Shown here one piece after another: positions 47,827 through 57,749 of a DNA stretch of 64,000 nt. How positions within the stretch are numbered: the first letter of the stretch is position 1; the number at the start of each line of letters is the position of its first letter. The stretch is taken from contig JAJVIQ010000009.1 of the NCBI GenBank assembly GCA_022071965.1, positions 124,001-188,000 of the forward strand, in the 5' to 3' direction. Source of the DNA: Gammaproteobacteria bacterium. GTDB lineage: Bacteria > Pseudomonadota > Gammaproteobacteria > JAJPIJ01. Made by a program: the position numbers and the translations under genes. The notes beneath the pieces are model-generated. The model saw nothing but the letters and a program-made list of their open reading frames with translations. It did not search any database and was not told the DNA's origin.

Positions 47827-48969
47827 ATGCTGATCAACGCACGCTACACGGGTCTCATCGAGCGCTACCGCGACCGCCTGCCGGTGCACGACGACACGCG
47901 CATCATCAGCCTCGGGGAGGGCAACACGCCTCTCATCCGCCTGAACAACATCCCGCGCGACCTGCGCAGGGACGTCGACATCTACGTCAAGTTCGAGGGA
48001 TTGAACCCGACCGGCTCCTTCAAGGATCGCGGCATGACCATGGCGGTGACCAAGGCCGTGGAGGCGGGGGCGCGCGCGATCATCTGTGCCTCCACGGGCA
48101 ATACCTCGGCGTCGGCGGCGGCGTATGCGGCGCGTGCGGGCATCACCGCGTTCGTGCTGATACCCGAGGGGAAGATCGCGATGGGCAAGCTCGCCCAGGC
48201 GATGATGCACGGCTCGGTGGTGCTGCAGATCAAGGGCAACTTCGATGCCGGCATGGAGCTGGTCAAGCAGGTCGCGCAGCATGCGCCGGTGACCATCGTC
48301 AACTCGATCAACCCGTTCCGGCTGCAGGGGCAGAAGACCGCTGCCTTCGAGATCGTGGAAGAGCTGGGCCGCGCGCCCGACTATCACTGCCTTCCGGTCG
48401 GCAATGCCGGCAACATCACGGCGCACTGGATCGGTTACTGCGAGTATTCCTCGGCCTCCGGTGACCACGTGACGGCCGCGTGCGCGTACTGCAGCGGGCA
48501 CTGCCGTTATGCCGGCGGCGCGATCGTCGGCAACCGTCCGAAGATGGTGGGCTACCAGGCGGCTGGCAGCGCGCCTTTTCTCCGGGGCCACATGGTCGAC
48601 AATCCGGAAACCGTCGCCACCGCGATCCGGATCGGCCATCCGCAGAGCTGGGATTCGGCGTGGACGGTGCAGCGGGAGTCCGGCGGCTGGTTCGACGAAT
48701 GCAGCGACGCGGAGATCCTCGCGGCGCAGAAGCTGCTCGCGGAGCGCGAGGGCGTCTTCTGCGAGCCCGCCTCGGCGGCCTCCCTGGCCGGCGCGCTGCG
48801 CGATGTCAGGTCCGGAAAGATACCCGACGGCAGCACGATCGTCTGCACGCTCACGGGACACGGGCTCAAGGATCCGGACACGGCCATCAAGCAGAGCACC
48901 GCGCCCCTGGTGCAGGTGGAGGCGGATCTCGAGGCGGTCAAGCGGGCAGTCCTGGCCCACATGCAGTGA
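47827..48969 (+). CDS. thrC: Threonine synthase with a Cys-rich insertion
   Basis: Converts O-phosphohomoserine to threonine with PLP. The 380-residue protein carries the PLP Lys in PTGSFKDRGMTMA, CASTGNTSASAAAYA for cofactor phosphate, the PVGNAGNITAHW loop and the C-terminal TLTGHGLKDPDTA. Compared with the usual form, where about 9 residues lie between GYxEY and PRM, this enzyme has an insert of about 20 residues (near 208-237) that includes three Cys at 219, 222 and 226 (ACAYCSGHC). The Cys pattern could bind metal. The start at 47827 follows AGAG closely. Same operon as hom. Confidence 0.93.
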   Translation: MLINARYTGLIERYRDRLPVHDDTRIISLGEGNTPLIRLNNIPRDLRRDVDIYVKFEGLNPTGSFKDRGMTMAVTKAVEAGARAIICASTGNTSASAAAYAARAGITAFVLIPEGKIAMGKLAQAMMHGSVVLQIKGNFDAGMELVKQVAQHAPVTIVNSINPFRLQGQKTAAFEIVEELGRAPDYHCLPVGNAGNITAHWIGYCEYSSASGDHVTAACAYCSGHCRYAGGAIVGNRPKMVGYQAAGSAPFLRGHMVDNPETVATAIRIGHPQSWDSAWTVQRESGGWFDECSDAEILAAQKLLAEREGVFCEPASAASLAGALRDVRSGKIPDGSTIVCTLTGHGLKDPDTAIKQSTAPLVQVEADLEAVKRAVLAHMQ

Positions 48970-49021
48970 GCGCCGGGCGCGGCGGGCCGTGTCGCCGCGG
49001 CGCGGCCACGCATGTGACGAG

Positions 49022-50137
49022 ATGCCTTCGCCCGGCGTGCGCACGCATCCGGGTGTGGACAGCTCGTCCCTGACTTGGCATCGTCCCCCGATGCCGCCGC
49101 TCGCGACCAGGCCTTCAGATGCTCCCGCCGAGGCGCATGTGCTGGCGCCCGCGCTGTTCGAGCCTGCGTCGTCGGATCGCTCCTATTGCGAGGCGTTCGG
49201 GGCGGCGCCGGCGCTCCGGCTGATCCTCATGCGTGGCAACGAGCAACACCGCACCGGCCCCGAAGGATTCCATGACATCCTTTTCGGCCTGTTCGGCATC
49301 GGCGCGGCGGCCGACGCCGACCTTCCCGTCGCGGCGGTCAGCGCACTTTTCGATCTCCCGAACGCGTCTGTCGACGGCGCGTGGCTGTGCGCCGACCCCG
49401 TGCACCTGCGACCCGACATGGGCAGGCTGCTGCTCTTCGATGCAGCCACGTTCGATCTGGCCATGGAGGAGGCCGTGCGTCTGGTGGCGGAGGTCAACGA
49501 GGCGCTCGCCGAGGAGGGGATCCGCCTGCTGGTCGGGCGCGATCCGGGGCGCTGGTACCTGCGGACGGATGCACCGCCGGCGCTCAGGACCGTGCCCCCC
49601 CGGGCCGTTCGCGGCCATCACATCGACCCGTTCCTCCCGCGCGGCGCCGAGGCGCGCCGCTGGCAGCGACTCGCCAACGACGTGCAGATGGTGCTGCACC
49701 GCAGCCCGGTGAATGCCGCCCGCGAGGGCCGCGGCGAACCGGCGGTGAACGGCGTATGGTTCTGGGGCGCCGGCGTCCTGCCGCGGCCCGCTGCCGCGTG
49801 GGCTGCGGTGGTCACCGATGTCCCGCTGGCCGCCGGCCTGGCCATGGCGGGGGGCCTGCCCTGCCTGGAGGCGCCGCCGCCGCGTCCGCCGGCCACGGGC
49901 CGCTGGCTCTACGTGCCGGCCGTCGGCCCCGGGCCTGCGGCAGGGGAGGCCGACGGTGTGCAGGACCAATCGATGCAGGCACTTGATTCCACTTGTCTTG
50001 CGCCCCTGCTGGCGGCGCTGCGGGGCGGCGCGCTGGCGGCGATCACCGTTCATCTCCCCCGGGCCTCGTACACGTTGCGGCGAGGCAATCTCTGGCGATT
50101 CTGGCGGCGATTGCCGAGGCGTGCACCCACTGCGTGA
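49022..50137 (+). CDS. RpfE-like/phosphoglycerate-mutase-related protein
   Basis: About 371 residues resembling RpfE-type proteins, often annotated as cofactor-independent phosphoglycerate-mutase-like. Diagnostic are the central WLCADPVHLRPDMGRLLLFD, RWQRLANDVQMVLHRSPVN and the C-terminal NGVWFWGAGVLPRP. In Xanthomonas rpfE lies by recJ, but no recJ is present here. The role is not established; the family is linked to regulation of virulence in Xanthomonas. The start is uncertain: MPSPGV at 49022 or MPPLAT at 49091. It follows thrC on the same strand and precedes the REC-GGDEF-EAL gene. Confidence 0.65.
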   Translation: MPSPGVRTHPGVDSSSLTWHRPPMPPLATRPSDAPAEAHVLAPALFEPASSDRSYCEAFGAAPALRLILMRGNEQHRTGPEGFHDILFGLFGIGAAADADLPVAAVSALFDLPNASVDGAWLCADPVHLRPDMGRLLLFDAATFDLAMEEAVRLVAEVNEALAEEGIRLLVGRDPGRWYLRTDAPPALRTVPPRAVRGHHIDPFLPRGAEARRWQRLANDVQMVLHRSPVNAAREGRGEPAVNGVWFWGAGVLPRPAAAWAAVVTDVPLAAGLAMAGGLPCLEAPPPRPPATGRWLYVPAVGPGPAAGEADGVQDQSMQALDSTCLAPLLAALRGGALAAITVHLPRASYTLRRGNLWRFWRRLPRRAPTA

Positions 50138-50243
50138 CCACGCACGCGGCCGGCCGGTGTACCTCAAGTCCCCCCCCTCCCGGCCGCTATCCCCGGTGAG
50201 CCCTGTCGCGCCAGCCGTGGAGTCTTGCCGGGATGTGGGGGAC

Positions 50244-52007
50244 ATGAGCGCTACCGATGCCGCCAGATCGATCCGCGTCCTCTTCATCGAAGACGACGAC
50301 GATGCCGCGCGGCTGGTGCGCGAGCGGCTGGCGGCCTCGGAGGGCGCGCGTCTCGTCCTGCACCACGTGCACGACCTGAAGGCCGGCCTCATCGCCCTGA
50401 ACGGCGACGGCTACGATGTCGTGCTCACCGATCTGAATCTTCCCGACTCACGTGGCGTGCGCACCGTCAAGCGGCTGGTCGCCGTACGCAAGGAGATCCC
50501 CGTGGTCGTGTTCAGCGCCGTTGACGAGGAACGGGCGATACTGGAGCTGCTGCACTCCGGGGCGCAGGAGTATCTCGTCAAGGGCAAGGGCGACGGCCAT
50601 GGCGTCGCGCGCGCCCTGCGGCAGGCCATCGAGCGCAAGCGCGCGGAGCTGAACCTTCAGCGCCTGGCGCACTACGACAGTCTCACCGGCCTGGCCAATC
50701 GCACGTTGTTCCACAATCGCCTGGAATACGCGCTGGCGAATGCGACGCGCCGCCAGAGCTGCGTGGCACTGATGGTCCTGGACCTCGATCGCTTCAAGGC
50801 GGTCAACGACACCCTCGGTCATCAGGCGGGCGATCGGCTGCTCAGCCTGGCGGCGGAGCGGCTGTCGCGGTGCGTGCGCGACAGCGACACCATCGCACGC
50901 CTGGGCGGAGATGAGTTCACGATCATCCTCGAGAATCTCGGCGGGGCGGAGGAGCCCCGGATTGTCGCCCGCAAGATACTCGATGTCATGGCGCAGCCTT
51001 TCGCGCTGGAGGGCCAGGACGTGTACGTGACCCCGAGCATCGGGATCACGCTGTTTCCGCACGACGACGACAACGTCGACGGCCTGCTGAAGAACGCCGA
51101 CGCGGCCATGTATCAGGTCAAGGCCAACGGCCGCAACGGCTACCAGTTCTTCACCGCGGGCATGAACGAGCGCGCCGTCGCGCGCATAAGGATCGAGTCC
51201 GGCCTGCGCCAGGCGATCGAGCGCGGCGAGTTCCTGCTGCACTACCAGCCCAAGGTGAGCCTGCAGTCGGGCCGGCTGCAGGGTATGGAGGCCTTGGTGC
51301 GCTGGCAGCGGCCGGATGCGGGCATCGTCAGTCCGGGGCATTTCATACCCGTCGCCGAGGACTCCGGCCTGATCATCCCGATCGGCGAGTGGGTGCTGCG
51401 CAAGGGCCTGGCGCAGATGCGTATCTGGCTGGACAGCGGCCTGCCGGTCCCGCGCCTGGCGGTGAACATCTGCGCCCGGCAGTTCCGACAGTGCGACGTG
51501 GCGTCGATGGTTGCCGACGCGCTGCGGCAGTCCGGCCTCGACGGCAATTACCTCGAGGTGGAGATCACGGAGAGCGTGCTGATGGAGGATACCGACGCCA
51601 CGGTGGCCACGCTGCAGCGTCTGAAGGAGCTGGGCGTGAGCATCGCCATAGACGATTTCGGCACCGGCTACTCCTCGCTCAATTATCTGAAGCGCTTCCC
51701 CATCGATACGCTGAAGATCGATCGCTCTTTCGTCAGCGACATCCCCTACGACCAGGATGATGCGGTCATCACGCGGGCCATCATCGGTCTGGCGCACAAC
51801 CTGCGGCGCACCGTGATCGCCGAGGGTGTGGAGACGCACGAGCAGGTGCGCTTCCTGCGCGAGAATCACTGCGACGAGGCGCAGGGCTATCTCTTCAGCG
51901 GGCCGATCAGCACCATGCAGATGACCGGCTACCTCGAACGCGAGCGCGGCAGGCTCGCCGCGGGGCCGGTGCTGTCCATTGTCGGCGGCGGCCAGGTGGC
52001 CGTCTGA
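50244..52007 (+). CDS. Response regulator with REC, GGDEF and EAL domains
   Basis: A 587-residue cyclic-di-GMP regulator with three domains. The receiver domain (residues 1-130) has the acidic pocket (LFIEDDDD) and the phosphoacceptor Asp of VVLTDLNLPDSRG. The GGDEF domain has RLGGDEF and, just upstream, the inhibitory RxxD (RDSD), and the EAL domain has EALVRW, the DDFGTGYSS loop, LKIDRSF and AEGVET. All look intact, so it may both make and break c-di-GMP, or be biased to one activity by phosphorylation. ATG 50244 follows GGGGGAC. No partner histidine kinase is in view. Confidence 0.93.
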   Translation: MSATDAARSIRVLFIEDDDDAARLVRERLAASEGARLVLHHVHDLKAGLIALNGDGYDVVLTDLNLPDSRGVRTVKRLVAVRKEIPVVVFSAVDEERAILELLHSGAQEYLVKGKGDGHGVARALRQAIERKRAELNLQRLAHYDSLTGLANRTLFHNRLEYALANATRRQSCVALMVLDLDRFKAVNDTLGHQAGDRLLSLAAERLSRCVRDSDTIARLGGDEFTIILENLGGAEEPRIVARKILDVMAQPFALEGQDVYVTPSIGITLFPHDDDNVDGLLKNADAAMYQVKANGRNGYQFFTAGMNERAVARIRIESGLRQAIERGEFLLHYQPKVSLQSGRLQGMEALVRWQRPDAGIVSPGHFIPVAEDSGLIIPIGEWVLRKGLAQMRIWLDSGLPVPRLAVNICARQFRQCDVASMVADALRQSGLDGNYLEVEITESVLMEDTDATVATLQRLKELGVSIAIDDFGTGYSSLNYLKRFPIDTLKIDRSFVSDIPYDQDDAVITRAIIGLAHNLRRTVIAEGVETHEQVRFLRENHCDEAQGYLFSGPISTMQMTGYLERERGRLAAGPVLSIVGGGQVAV

Positions 52008-52245
52008 GGGGCCGCGTCCCCCGAGGTGCGAGGCGGGGCAACGCGCCGCTCGCGCACCGGGTTGGCGGGCCGACGGCACCCGCATCGCTCCACAGCCGAT
52101 TCTCCGTGTAGTACCATCTCGGATCGCACGGTCCTGCTGCGCCGGTCGAGGGGGCGGCGGTCCGAATGCCAGCCAGGAACACACATGCGGGGCGCCGGCC
52201 CGTGTCGGGCACGGCGCCCCTGTTCGTTATAGAGCATTGCCAACG

Positions 52246-53344
52246 ATGATTGAACTCAACCCGGTTCTGAACCAGGTTCGCGAGATGCACGCCCGCCTCG
52301 ACGAGCTCAGGGGGTATCTTTGACTACGAAAACAGGCGCGAGAGGCTGATCGAGGTCGGACGCGAACTGGAAAACCCAGCGGTGTGGAACAGGCCGGAGG
52401 AGGCGCAGGCGCTGGGACGCGAGCGTGCCGCGCTGGAGAGGGTGGTGGGTTCGGTCGACGTCATCGTGCGCGGCCTGGACGAGGCGAAGGAACTCGCGGA
52501 GCTTGCGGCCGCCGAAGAGGACACCGCGGCCTTCGACACCGTCTGCAGGGATCTGCAGGGGCTGGAATCACGCCTGAAGGGGCTGGAGTTCAGCCGCATG
52601 TTCGCCGGCGAGATGGACGCCCACAGCGCGTTCCTCGACATCAATGCGGGCTCGGGCGGGACGGAGGCGCAGGACTGGGCGGAGATGCTGCTGCGCATGT
52701 ATCTCAAGTGGGCGGACCGGCGCGGATTCAGGACCGAGCTGCTGGAGGCCTCGGCGGGCGAAGTGGCCGGCATCAAGAGCGCGACGGTGAGGGTCGAGGG
52801 AGACTATGCCTACGGCTGGCTGCGCACGGAGACCGGCGTACACCGGCTGGTGCGCAAGTCGCCCTTCGACTCCGGCAATCGGCGACACACGTCCTTCGCC
52901 GCCGTGTGGGTGTCGCCGGAGATCGACGACGACATCGATATCGAGGTCAATCCGGCGGATCTGAAGGTGGATACCTATCGCTCGAGCGGCGCCGGCGGCC
53001 AGCACGTGAACAAGACCGACTCCGCCATCCGCATCACGCACGTGCCGACGGGGATCGTGGTCGCCTGCCAGAACGAGCGATCGCAGCACAAGAACCGCGC
53101 GCAGGCCATGAAGATGCTGAAGGCCAAGCTCTACGAGCTGGAGGTGCAGAAGCGAAACGCCGCGAAGCAGGCGGTGGAGGACAGCAAGACGGACATCGGA
53201 TGGGGGCATCAGATCCGCTCCTACGTGCTCGACCAGTCGCGCATCAAGGATCTGCGCACCGAGATCGAGGTCGGCAACACCCAGGCGGTGCTCGACGGGG
53301 ACATCGACCGGTTTCTCGAGGCCAGTCTGAAGAGCGGCCTGTAG
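52246..53344 (+). CDS. prfB: Peptide chain release factor 2, programmed +1 frameshift
   Basis: RF2 terminates translation at UGA and UAA. Two reading frames make one protein: 25 codons from ATG 52246 end at an in-frame TGA (52321-52323), and the rest reads in the +1 frame from GAC at 52322. The frameshift site is the classical one, AGGGGG then TAT CTT TGA. The product has the SPF stop-codon-reading motif (KSPFDSG) and the GGQ catalytic loop ([16 protein letters not shown]). Termination at this TGA is itself RF2-dependent, giving autoregulation. lysS follows 10 bases downstream, the conserved order. Confidence 0.97.
52309..52323 (+). promoter_or_regulatory. prfB programmed frameshift signal
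   Basis: The internal Shine-Dalgarno-like AGGGGG (52309-52314) lies 3 bases before the slippery CTT (52318-52320), directly followed by the TGA stop. This matches the E. coli prfB signal in order and spacing. Confidence 0.97.
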
Positions 53345-53354
53345 GACGCGAACC

Positions 53355-54872
53355 ATGAGCAGGCGCGACGACGGAAGCCTTACTCCCCCGGAGCAGGACG
53401 AGGAGCGGCTGGTCGCGGAGCGGCGCGCCAAGCTGGCGGCAATGCGGGAGCTCGGAAATGCGTTTCCGAACGACTTTCGCCGCAACGTCGTCACCGGCGA
53501 GCTGCATGCCGAGTACGGCGGGAAGGACGCCGCCACGCTGCAGGCCTCTCCCGTGCGGGTGCGGATCGCCGGGCGCATGATGACCCGCCGCATCATGGGC
53601 AAGGCAAGCTTCTGTCACGTGCAGGACATGTCCGGGAGGATGCAGTTGTACGTCACCCGCGACGCGGTGGGCGAGGCGGGCTACGGCGCCTTCAAGCAGT
53701 GGGACATCGGCGACATCATCGGCGCCGAGGGCCTGTTGTTCCGGACCAGGACCGGCGAACTGTCCGTGCAGGTCGAGGAGATCCGGCTGCTGACCAAGGC
53801 CCTGCGACCGCTGCCCGACAAGTGGCACGGACTGGCCGACACCGAGACGCGATACCGGCAGCGCTACCTCGATCTCATCATGAACGAGGTCACGCGCAAG
53901 ACCTTCAAGGTGCGTTCCGACACGGTGAATTACCTCCGCCAGTTCCTGACCGCGCGCGGGTTCCTGGAGGTGGAGACGCCCATGATGCAGGCGATCCCGG
54001 GCGGGGCGACGGCGCGGCCGTTCATCACGCGGCACAACGCGCTCGACATGGAGATGTACATGCGCATCGCGCCGGAGCTGTACCTGAAGCGCCTGGTGGT
54101 CGGCGGTTTCGAGAAGGTGTTCGAGATCAATCGGAATTTTCGCAACGAGGGGCTTTCCACCCGCCACAACCCCGAGTTCACCATGCTGGAATTCTACGAG
54201 GCCTACGCCGACTATCACGATCTCATGAACCTGACCGAGGAAATGCTCAGGGGATTGACGCAGCACGTGCTCGGCACGACCGCGGTCAGCTACCAGGGCG
54301 AGATCTACGACTTCGGCAAACCGTTCGCGCGCTACACGATGAAGGAGTCGGTGCTGCGCTTCAATCCAGGGCTGGCGTCCGGCGCGCTCGATACCGCGGA
54401 GAGGGCGCGCGAGGTGGCGCGCGGGCTCGGAATTCCGCTGAGGCCGAGCTACGGACTCGGCAAGATGCAGACCGAGATCTTCGAGAAGACCGTGGAGTCG
54501 CGGCTGAAGGACCCGACGTTCATCACGGCCTATCCGGCCGAGGTCTCACCGTTGGCCCGCCGCAACGACACCGATCCCTTCCTCACCGACAGGTTCGAGC
54601 TATTCGTCGGCGGGCGCGAGATCGCCAACGGCTTCTCGGAGCTGAACGACGCCGAGGATCAGGCCGAGCGATTCCGTATGCAGGTGGCCGAGAAGGACGC
54701 CGGCGACGAGGAGGCCATGCACTACGACGAGGACTACGTACGCGCGCTGGAGCACGGCATGCCGCCGACCGCCGGGGAGGGTGTGGGCATCGATCGCCTC
54801 GTCATGCTGCTCACCGACGCGCCCAGCATCCGCGACGTGATACTGTTTCCGCACATGCGGCCACGGGGCTGA
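53355..54872 (+). CDS. lysS: Lysyl-tRNA synthetase, class II
   Basis: Charges tRNA-Lys with lysine. The 505-residue protein has the N-terminal OB anticodon-binding domain ([31 protein letters not shown]) and a class II catalytic core: motif 1 [16 protein letters not shown], motif 2 [20 protein letters not shown] and motif 3 [14 protein letters not shown]. The [20 protein letters not shown] segment holds the lysine pocket. It starts 10 bases after prfB, so the two form the conserved prfB-lysS unit. Confidence 0.97.
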   Translation: MSRRDDGSLTPPEQDEERLVAERRAKLAAMRELGNAFPNDFRRNVVTGELHAEYGGKDAATLQASPVRVRIAGRMMTRRIMGKASFCHVQDMSGRMQLYVTRDAVGEAGYGAFKQWDIGDIIGAEGLLFRTRTGELSVQVEEIRLLTKALRPLPDKWHGLADTETRYRQRYLDLIMNEVTRKTFKVRSDTVNYLRQFLTARGFLEVETPMMQAIPGGATARPFITRHNALDMEMYMRIAPELYLKRLVVGGFEKVFEINRNFRNEGLSTRHNPEFTMLEFYEAYADYHDLMNLTEEMLRGLTQHVLGTTAVSYQGEIYDFGKPFARYTMKESVLRFNPGLASGALDTAERAREVARGLGIPLRPSYGLGKMQTEIFEKTVESRLKDPTFITAYPAEVSPLARRNDTDPFLTDRFELFVGGREIANGFSELNDAEDQAERFRMQVAEKDAGDEEAMHYDEDYVRALEHGMPPTAGEGVGIDRLVMLLTDAPSIRDVILFPHMRPRG

Positions 54873-55115
54873 CGCGCGGCGGGCGGGCCGGTCCCGCCAC
54901 CGGAAGCGCGCATCCAGCGCGCTGCCCATCGGCCAGGGCCGCGGTCTGCGCGCTGGACCGCCAAACCGACGGACAGGAGCGACTGCAAGGGTTCATCGGG
55001 CCATGCCCGCTCCCTTCGCCGCCGGCGCCCGATGGCCGCCTCACGTTGCCGGCGGCCACCTGCGGCGTCGTCATCTTCGCGCCGATCCTGCAGGTGCCGT
55101 GTCTCGCCGGCTTGC

Positions 55116-57506
55116 TCAGGCGACCTGCGTCTTCGTCGCAGTGACGGTCGACGTACGCTGCAACTCGAGCGGTGCCGCGGGACCCAGGACGCTGGCCTGC
55201 GCGTAATCGATACCCATGCCGCGCAATGCCTCCACGACCGCGGTGGTCTCGACGTGACCGGCAATTGTCCGCGCCCCCATGCCTCGGGCTATCCGGTGCA
55301 GCGAGAGCACGAGCTCGCGATCGAGGGGCCGATCGATGAGATCGCGGGTGAACTCCGCGGGCAACCGGAGAAAATCGACGTCGACCTTGCGCAATTGCGA
55401 CAGGGAGCCCTCGCCGGAGCCGCAGTCCATGAGCGCCACCCGGCACCCGCGGGCACGAAGCTGCGCGGTGAGCTGCCGCAGTCGCGCGGGGTGCGAGGAG
55501 AACGCGCTCTCGTGGATCTGCACACACAGTTTCGCTGCCGGGATCCGGGGATCGGCCAGCAGCTGTGTCAGTTCCCGCTCGAAGCGATCGTCGATCACCG
55601 ACTGCGACGACAGGGACATGCAGATCGTGTCCATGGCCGAGAGCACCGGATGCCGGGCCCGCAGCGCCTGCGTCACCGTGCTCAACACCCAGAAGTCGAT
55701 GGCCGGCGTCAGGTGATAGCGCTTGGCCGTGGGCAGGAAATCGGCGGTGATGTGCAGCGCGTTGTCGTTGTCGCGCATGCACAGTGAGATCTCGCACGCG
55801 CCTCCGGCGCCTTCGCCGCCCAGCGCCAGCAGCGGCTGCCAGTAGAGTTCGAAACGGTTCTCTTCCAGAGCGGAGTGGATGCTCTGCAGCCAGCGAGTCT
55901 CTCCCTGCCAGCGCGACAGCAGATCCTCGTTGCTGCGGAAGACGCTGACGCGATTGCGGCCCTCGCTCTTGGCGTTGTAGCAGGCGAGATCCGCCACCGC
56001 CAGGATGTCGGACAGGCTGCCACTGCCGCGGGTGATGCCCACCACCCCGATGCTGGCGCCGAGCGTGGGGGTGTGCTCCTTCCAGGTGGCGCAGTAATCG
56101 GAAACGGTGCGGCGCAGATTCTCCGCGATGCGCTCCGCCATCTCGATGGGACAGCCGTGCAGCAGGACGGCGAATTCGTCCCCGCCCAGGCGCGCGACCG
56201 TGTCGGCGCCGCGGACGCGTCCGCGCAAGGCCTCCGCAAGCCCTCGCAGGAAGTCGTCGCCCGCGAGGTGGCCGCAGGAGTCGTTGAGGGACTTGAAGTG
56301 GTCCAGATCGATGAAGCAGAGCGCGTGCTGGGCGCCATCGCTCTCGGCCGAGGCATGCAGCACGGCCAGCCGCGCCTCGAACTCCCGGCGATTGATGAGA
56401 CCGGTGAGCGGATCGTGACTGGCGGCCCAGCTCAGCTTGTCGTGCATGTCGCGAGTCTCGCTCACATCGCGCATGGAGACGACGATCCCGACGGGACGCC
56501 CGTCCGCCCGCAGCGGCGTGCAGTTGTAGTCCACGCTGCATTCGGATGCATCGCGCCGTACCAGCATTGTCGCGGTATCGCAGACGATCGTATGGGCCGT
56601 GCGCATGGCGCGCTCGACCGGATGGACATGCTCCAGGCCATCCCCCACCGGCCGCAGGACGAGCACTTCGGCAGCGGCCTTGCCCAGCGCCTCCCGCGCG
56701 GCCCAGCCCGTCATTGCCTCGGCGGCAGGGTTGACCGAGGTGATGCGACCGTCCGCGCCGGTGGTCACGATGGCGTCCGGCAGCGCTGCCACGGCGAGCC
56801 GCGCGAGATCGGTGGCCGAGACGCCGCCGCGGACCGCCGCCGCGGGCGCCGCATCGGCCTCGAGCGGGACGCCCGGTGGGCCCGGCTCGGACGGTCCCGG
56901 CCACGCCGTCGCCGCCCAGCTGAGGAACGCCACCCAGGAAGTGCAGACGGCCGCGGCAAAGGTCGCCGCATCGGGCGTGATCATCGCGACGACGGCGCCG
57001 GGGACGGCGAGCAGCAGCGCGTTCAGGCGCGGAGCGAGGACCGAGGTGCCCAGCAGGGGCGTGGTGAGCGCGGCGAGCAAGGCGAGTGCGAGCACCATCA
57101 CGGGGCGTGCGGCCGCATCGAGGAGCGGCGCGGCCATCAGCGTGCCGGCAATCCAGGCGAACCCGAACACCATGACAACGACGATCATCAGCGCCGACAG
57201 GTGGGTCGCATCGCTCGTCACGCGGGCGCGCGACATGCCGCGCATCAGGAACAGGGAGGAGGCGAGCAGCATGAACATCAGCCACGGGATGAGGATGTAC
57301 TCCGGCAATTGCCGCCAGAGCAGGGCGCCACCGAGCGCGGCGGCGGCGGCGTGCACGACGGACCAGAGCACCAGCCGGCGCTTGTGCGTGTTCGCAGGCA
57401 GCATGCGGGCGAGCAGGCCGGACCCGGGGTCCTCGCTGGCGGCACGCGCAGGGAAAAGACGGGCGTCTTCCGCGGCAGGCGGCCGCCCGGTCATGGCATC
57501 GAACAT
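55116..57506 (-). CDS. Membrane-bound PAS-GGDEF protein with a degenerate EAL domain
   Basis: A 796-residue protein with about six N-terminal membrane helices (for example VLWSVVHAAAAALGGALLW and YILIPWLMFMLLASSLFLM), a PAS domain (residues about 240-360), an intact GGDEF domain (RLGGDEF, with an RGAD inhibitory site), and a C-terminal EAL-like domain. The EAL signature reads EISLCM, the DDFG loop LMDCGSG, and LKIDR is LRLPAEF, so the phosphodiesterase activity is probably lost. The protein should make c-di-GMP at the membrane in response to an unknown signal. AGAGGTGG precedes ATG 57506. Confidence 0.9.
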   Translation of the reverse strand: MFDAMTGRPPAAEDARLFPARAASEDPGSGLLARMLPANTHKRRLVLWSVVHAAAAALGGALLWRQLPEYILIPWLMFMLLASSLFLMRGMSRARVTSDATHLSALMIVVVMVFGFAWIAGTLMAAPLLDAAARPVMVLALALLAALTTPLLGTSVLAPRLNALLLAVPGAVVAMITPDAATFAAAVCTSWVAFLSWAATAWPGPSEPGPPGVPLEADAAPAAAVRGGVSATDLARLAVAALPDAIVTTGADGRITSVNPAAEAMTGWAAREALGKAAAEVLVLRPVGDGLEHVHPVERAMRTAHTIVCDTATMLVRRDASECSVDYNCTPLRADGRPVGIVVSMRDVSETRDMHDKLSWAASHDPLTGLINRREFEARLAVLHASAESDGAQHALCFIDLDHFKSLNDSCGHLAGDDFLRGLAEALRGRVRGADTVARLGGDEFAVLLHGCPIEMAERIAENLRRTVSDYCATWKEHTPTLGASIGVVGITRGSGSLSDILAVADLACYNAKSEGRNRVSVFRSNEDLLSRWQGETRWLQSIHSALEENRFELYWQPLLALGGEGAGGACEISLCMRDNDNALHITADFLPTAKRYHLTPAIDFWVLSTVTQALRARHPVLSAMDTICMSLSSQSVIDDRFERELTQLLADPRIPAAKLCVQIHESAFSSHPARLRQLTAQLRARGCRVALMDCGSGEGSLSQLRKVDVDFLRLPAEFTRDLIDRPLDRELVLSLHRIARGMGARTIAGHVETTAVVEALRGMGIDYAQASVLGPAAPLELQRTSTVTATKTQVA

Positions 57507-57749
57507 ACTGACCACCTCTCTCGTTGAGCCTGCGGCTTCCAGCCCGGCGGGACCGCTGCCGTGGTGGTGGCCTTTATCATCCCCCGGCGCGGCATGAGGC
57601 GCGTGGCGTCGTGCACCTTCGCGCATGCCCCCGCTACCGGGCTGCTACCTCATCGAAAATTCTAGAGCCGCCTCGACGGCACTGCGCGGCAATCGCGCAC
57701 AGTAGCGCTGCGGGCTGCGCGACCAGCGCGAGGAGATCTGTGTGGTGCA

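Noticed and set aside
52246-52323. prfB as a pseudogene because of its early in-frame TGA
   Set aside because: The TGA is the known programmed frameshift site, with the correct upstream AGGGGG and slippery CTT.
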